A DNA stretch of 8,218 nucleotides from Streptosporangiaceae bacterium. GTDB lineage: Bacteria > Actinomycetota > Actinomycetes > Streptosporangiales > Streptosporangiaceae. Location: the NCBI GenBank assembly GCA_030041195.1, contig JASHOI010000739.1, positions 1-8,218 on the forward strand, given 5' to 3'. Position numbers and translations under genes: made by a program. This document shows positions 5,860 through 8,218 of this stretch, piece by piece (positions within the stretch are counted from its first letter, which is position 1; each line of letters opens with the position of its first letter). The notes beneath the pieces are model-generated. The model was not told the origin of the DNA and searched no databases. It saw only the letters and a program-made list of their open reading frames with translations.

Positions 5860-6756
5860 ATGAACGCAGCCGACGGGCTGGCCGAACGGTTCGAGGCACA
5901 CCGCGGGCAGCTGCGCGCGGTGGCCTACCGGATGCTGGGCTCGGTGAGCGACGCGGACGACGCCGTTCAGGAGGCCTGGCTGCGGCTCAGCCGCAGCGAC
6001 GCCGGCGGCATCGAAAACCTGGAAGCCTGGCTGCGCACGACGGTGTCCCGGCTCTGCCTCGACATGCTGCGGTCCCGCACGTCGCGCCGTGAGGAGCCGC
6101 TCGAGTGGCATGCCCCGGCCGCGCCGGCGCAGGACGGCGACCCGGAGCAGGAGGCGCTGCTGATCGACTCGGTCGGGCGCGCGATGCTCGTGGTGCTGGA
6201 CACGCTCGCGCCCGCCGAGCGGGTCGCGTTCGTCCTGCACGATCTGTTCGCGGTCCCGTTTGACGAGATCGGTCCCGTCGTCGGCCGGACGCCGGCGACC
6301 GCGAAGAAACTCGCCAGCCGGGCGCGGCGCCGGGTGCGCGGAGCCCCGGCCGTGCCCAGGGCCGAGCTCGCCCGGCAGCGGAGCGTCGTCGAGGCGTTCC
6401 TGGCCGCGGCGCGCAGCGGAGACCTCGACGCCCTGCTCGCCGTGCTGGCCCCCGACGTCGTCCGGCGGGCCGATCCGGTGGTGCTGCAGCCGGGCGGCCA
6501 GCCGGTGGTCAGCGGGGCGGACGCGGTGGCGCGGCAGACTCAGGTGCTCGGGCCGCGGGCCAGGTACGCCGAGCCGGCGCTCGTGAACGGGACGGTCGGC
6601 GCCGTGGTCGCCCCGCACGGCCGGCTGCTGCTCGTGATCGCGATCACCGTCGCCGGCGGCCGGGTGACCGGGTACGACGTGATCGGCGACCCGGCACGGC
6701 TAGCCCAGCTCGAGCTGGCGGTGCTGGACGGGCGGAGCGGCGGGCACGCCTGGTGA
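5860..6756 (+). CDS. ECF41-type (SigJ-like) RNA polymerase sigma factor with C-terminal SnoaL-like domain
   Basis: The product has 298 residues. Region sigma2 is at about residues 8-75 (AYRMLGSVSDADDAVQEAWLRL, then NLEAWLRTTVSRLCLDMLRSR). Region sigma4 is at about 108-160 (LAPAERVAFVLHDLFAVPFDEIG, then GRTPATAKKLASRARRRV). A SnoaL/NTF2-like extension fills about 170-283 (VEAFLAAARSGDLDALLAVLAPDVV). This layout defines the ECF41 group, which lacks a separate anti-sigma factor and is controlled by the fused domain. The family signatures are degenerate: the WLPEP region reads LEWHAPAAP, the DGGGK/R region reads LQPGGQP (residues 209-215), and NPDKL reads GDPARL (276-281). ATG 5860 is preceded by AAAGGTGA, a good ribosome binding site. 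No partner anti-sigma gene is adjacent, in line with the group. The gene converges on a small membrane protein gene 11 bp away. Confidence 0.92.
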   Translation: MNAADGLAERFEAHRGQLRAVAYRMLGSVSDADDAVQEAWLRLSRSDAGGIENLEAWLRTTVSRLCLDMLRSRTSRREEPLEWHAPAAPAQDGDPEQEALLIDSVGRAMLVVLDTLAPAERVAFVLHDLFAVPFDEIGPVVGRTPATAKKLASRARRRVRGAPAVPRAELARQRSVVEAFLAAARSGDLDALLAVLAPDVVRRADPVVLQPGGQPVVSGADAVARQTQVLGPRARYAEPALVNGTVGAVVAPHGRLLLVIAITVAGGRVTGYDVIGDPARLAQLELAVLDGRSGGHAW

Positions 6757-6767
6757 CCGGCCGAGGC

Positions 6768-6926
6768 TCAGGACAGGTCCTCGTTGCGCTCGATGTCCGC
6801 GATCACCTGCAACTCCGCGATCTCCTCGTCGGTCACCCGGCGCCGCCGCGGACCCCGGCAGAGGTACCAGCCGTATCCGCCGAGCAGCACCGGTCCCGCG
6901 ATGAAGCCGAGGATCCAGGCGATCAC
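6768..6926 (-). CDS. small predicted single-pass membrane protein (52 aa)
   Basis: Function is not recognised. The likely start is GTG 6926 and the stop TGA is at 6768-6770. Residues 2-22 (IAWILGFIAGPVLLGGYGWYL) form one hydrophobic helix, followed by CRGPRRRR, a strong positive-inside stop-transfer signal, and an acidic tail (VTDEEIAELQVIADIERNEDLS) expected in the cytoplasm. The sharp hydrophobic/basic/acidic layout and codon use argue for a real gene. The same frame stays open to 7781, but that part is antisense to the LuxR gene and crosses the intergenic region, so it is not counted. No strong Shine-Dalgarno precedes the GTG, and no other in-frame ATG, GTG or TTG lies shortly upstream. 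It diverges from the LuxR gene and converges on the sigma factor gene. Confidence 0.6.
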   Translation of the reverse strand: MIAWILGFIAGPVLLGGYGWYLCRGPRRRRVTDEEIAELQVIADIERNEDLS

Positions 6927-7076
6927 CGGCCCGCGGTCTCTCGTGTTAAGTACCGGAAATATCGGATAACGCAGCGTCCCATTACTTTGCCCCCCCGGGC
7001 CGAAGCCGTATGAACCCGGCCGCTTTTGGGCCGTTTCCTTATCTCGTTGGTGTAGCGGACTGATACAGCGGGCGTA

Positions 7077-7096
7077 AATACGACATCCGTCGTATT
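7077..7096. promoter_or_regulatory. AT-rich perfect inverted repeat upstream of the LuxR-type gene
   Basis: AATACGAC (7077-7084) and GTCGTATT (7089-7096) are perfect 8-bp arms around ATCC, ending 31 bp before the GTG start at 7128. The sequence is conspicuously AT-rich for this genome. The right arm overlaps TATTCT (7093-7098), a possible -10 (4 of 6), though no good -35 is seen. It may be an operator, possibly for the LuxR protein itself. A hairpin followed by TTCTTTT also resembles an attenuator or terminator. The rest of the 201-bp region 6927-7127 is AT-richer than its surroundings and holds a C7 run (6990-6996) and a weak CGGCC/GGCCG stem (7017-7033). Confidence 0.45.
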
Positions 7097-7127
7097 CTTT
7101 TAGCGGCAGCGCAAGGGGAGGCGCGCC

Positions 7128-8192
7128 GTGATCTGCCTGACCGAAAGAGATCTGCGCAAGCTGGCCGATTCTCTCGGCGAGCTGTATCAAGCGTGCGCGC
7201 TCGAGCAGTTCGGGAGACGCGCCCTCGCCGTGCTGCCCGCCCTGGTGGGATGCGACACCTGTTCCTACAACGAGGTGAACCCGGGCCAACGCCGGGTCGT
7301 GGCGCAGACCGCGCCCGACGGCTTCGCGCTTCCCGGCATGGTGGAGGCGTTCCACGAGCACATGGGGCAGCATCCGCTGATCCGGCACTACCGGGCGACG
7401 CGCGACGAGCGCGCGGTCAAGCTCACCGACTTCGTGTCGCTGCGGGAGTTCCGGCAGTTGCCGCTGTACCGGGACTACTACCGCCTGGCCGGAGTGGACC
7501 GGCAGCTCTCGGTCACGGTACCGGGCAGGCCGGGCGTCATGATCGGCCTGGCGGTCAGTCGCGCCGGCCGGGACTTCTCCGAGCGGGACCGGGCCGCGCT
7601 CGACTTTCTGCGGCCGCACTTGATCCGGGCCCATGCGCACGCGGCGGCGCTGACCGCGATCGGCCTGGACGTGCGGTCGCTGAGCGAGGCCGCGGTGGAC
7701 GGGTGCGACGGCATCGCCGTCATCGCCGCCGACGGGCGCGTCAGCCGTCTCAGCGACCGCGCGCGTGACCTGCTCGGCCACTACCTGGAGCCCGCCGAGC
7801 TCGGCGGGTTCCTGCCCTGTTCGCTACGCCTGTGGCGCGCTGCCGCGCTGGCCAGAGCGCATCCGGCCTGCCCTGCCCCGGCCGTGCTCGGCTCGCGCCA
7901 GATCCCGCGCGGCGCCGCCCGCCTGACGCTGACCCTGATCTCGGCGGACGCGCACGGCAGCGTGCTGCTCGCGCTCGCCGAGCATCCCGCCGACCCGGGC
8001 GAGGGCCGGCGCGGCCTCGGCCTGACCCAGCGCGAGACCGAGGTGATCAGCCTGGCGGCCGAGGGGAGGACCAACCGCGAGATCGCCGACCTGCTGGGCA
8101 TCAGCCCGCTGACCGTGCGCAAGCACCTGGAGCACGCCTATCCCAAGCTCGGGGTCGGCAACCGGACAGCGGCGGCGGCCAGGCTGCGGTGA
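7128..8192 (+). CDS. LuxR-type HTH transcriptional regulator with GAF-like and PAS-like N-terminal regions
   Basis: This is a 354-residue protein. The C-terminal LuxR/FixJ-type helix-turn-helix is clear at about residues 298-354: LTQRETEVISLAAEGRTN, then REIADLLGISPLTVRKHLEH and KLGVGNRTAAAARL. Upstream, about residues 25-175 look like a GAF-type sensor (FGRRALAVLPALVGCDTCSYNEV, HPLIRHYRATRDERAVKLTDFV, then DFSERDRAALDFLRPHL). Residues about 190-290 look like a divergent PAS-like segment (DGIAVIAADGRVSRLSDRARDLL). No phospho-acceptor receiver domain is seen, so ligand or partner sensing is more likely than two-component control. GTG 7128 is supported by an excellent Shine-Dalgarno, AAGGGGAGG (7113-7121), six bases away. 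The ligand and regulon are unknown. It is transcribed divergently from the small membrane protein gene, and an inverted repeat lies just upstream. Confidence 0.9.
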   Translation: MICLTERDLRKLADSLGELYQACALEQFGRRALAVLPALVGCDTCSYNEVNPGQRRVVAQTAPDGFALPGMVEAFHEHMGQHPLIRHYRATRDERAVKLTDFVSLREFRQLPLYRDYYRLAGVDRQLSVTVPGRPGVMIGLAVSRAGRDFSERDRAALDFLRPHLIRAHAHAAALTAIGLDVRSLSEAAVDGCDGIAVIAADGRVSRLSDRARDLLGHYLEPAELGGFLPCSLRLWRAAALARAHPACPAPAVLGSRQIPRGAARLTLTLISADAHGSVLLALAEHPADPGEGRRGLGLTQRETEVISLAAEGRTNREIADLLGISPLTVRKHLEHAYPKLGVGNRTAAAARLR

Positions 8193-8198
8193 CGCCGG

Positions 8199-8215
8199 CC
8201 CCAGGCCCGCTGGGG
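8199..8215 (+). terminator. hairpin after the LuxR-type gene, possible terminator
   Basis: CCCCAG (8199-8204) and CTGGGG (8210-8215) form a perfect 6-bp stem with a 5-base loop, starting 7 bases after the LuxR stop codon. The window ends 3 bases later, so a T-tract cannot be assessed. Confidence 0.45.
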
Positions 8216-8218
8216 TGC

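Noticed and set aside
7017..7033. CGGCC-GGCCG stem followed by TTTCCTT as an intrinsic terminator
   Set aside because: The stem is only 5 bp, the T-tract is interrupted, and no plus-strand gene directly upstream needs it (the sigma gene ends 260 bp earlier with a minus-strand gene between).
7511..7538. GGTCACG-N17-CGTC resembling an ECF41 promoter
   Set aside because: It lies inside the LuxR-type coding sequence with no gene start downstream and has the wrong spacer by one base. It shows that such motifs do occur by chance here, which tempers the call at 5832-5858.
6927..7781. Long minus-strand open frame continuing upstream of the small membrane protein
   Set aside because: It runs antisense through the LuxR-type gene and across the AT-rich intergenic region; its translation is low-complexity Arg/Gly/Pro-rich, typical of a shadow frame in high-GC DNA.

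Overview
The window looks like an ordinary chromosomal stretch from a high-GC Gram-positive bacterium, most likely an actinomycete. By eye the GC content is about 70% or more, third codon positions are strongly G/C, GTG starts occur, and one transcript is probably leaderless. The protein families (an ECF sigma factor fused to a SnoaL-like domain, MerR with a GyrI-like domain, a LuxR-type regulator, a RibD_C/DHFR-like protein, a SnoaL-like protein) are all common in that phylum. I cannot name the genus. There is no rRNA, tRNA, CRISPR array, insertion sequence or phage gene, and no gene-free stretch exceeds about 200 bp.

Layout, left to right. (1) 1-756 (+) is the 3' part of a beta-hydroxyacid dehydrogenase, cut by the window edge. 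(2) 750-1112 (-) is a SnoaL/NTF2-like small protein whose stop overlaps the end of gene 1. (3) 1232-2062 (+) is a MerR regulator with a GyrI-like ligand domain; its promoter/operator at 1194-1224 has the MerR geometry and implies a leaderless mRNA. (4) 2114-2713 (+) is a tandem fusion of two muconolactone-isomerase-like domains. (5) 2748-3467 (+) is a short-chain dehydrogenase/reductase (SDR) lacking the catalytic tyrosine. Genes 3-5 are co-directional with gaps of 51 and 34 bp and may form one MerR-controlled operon. (6) 3503-3949 (-) is a VOC/glyoxalase-fold protein. (7) 4089-4673 (+) is a DHFR/RibD_C-like reductase, divergent from gene 6. (8) 4622-5788 (-) is an Old Yellow Enzyme-type flavin reductase with an altered active-site segment, overlapping gene 7 tail-to-tail by 52 bp. 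(9) 5860-6756 (+) is an ECF41-type sigma factor, divergent from gene 8. (10) 6768-6926 (-) is a 52-residue predicted single-pass membrane protein. (11) 7128-8192 (+) is a LuxR-type regulator with GAF-like and PAS-like sensory regions.

How they may work together (inference): three dedicated regulators sit among small enzymes whose families act on small reactive or aromatic-derived molecules. The two best-supported regulatory links are MerR acting on its own promoter, possibly with the isomerase-like and SDR genes downstream, and the ECF41 sigma factor acting on the divergent Old Yellow Enzyme gene, where a GGTCACC-N16-CGTC element resembles the ECF41 promoter. A ligand-responsive detoxification or redox-stress neighbourhood is plausible but not shown. 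I found no evidence of a defence system or other large new machinery. The unusual points are altered active sites in the two redox enzymes, the fused double isomerase domain, and the regulatory architecture.
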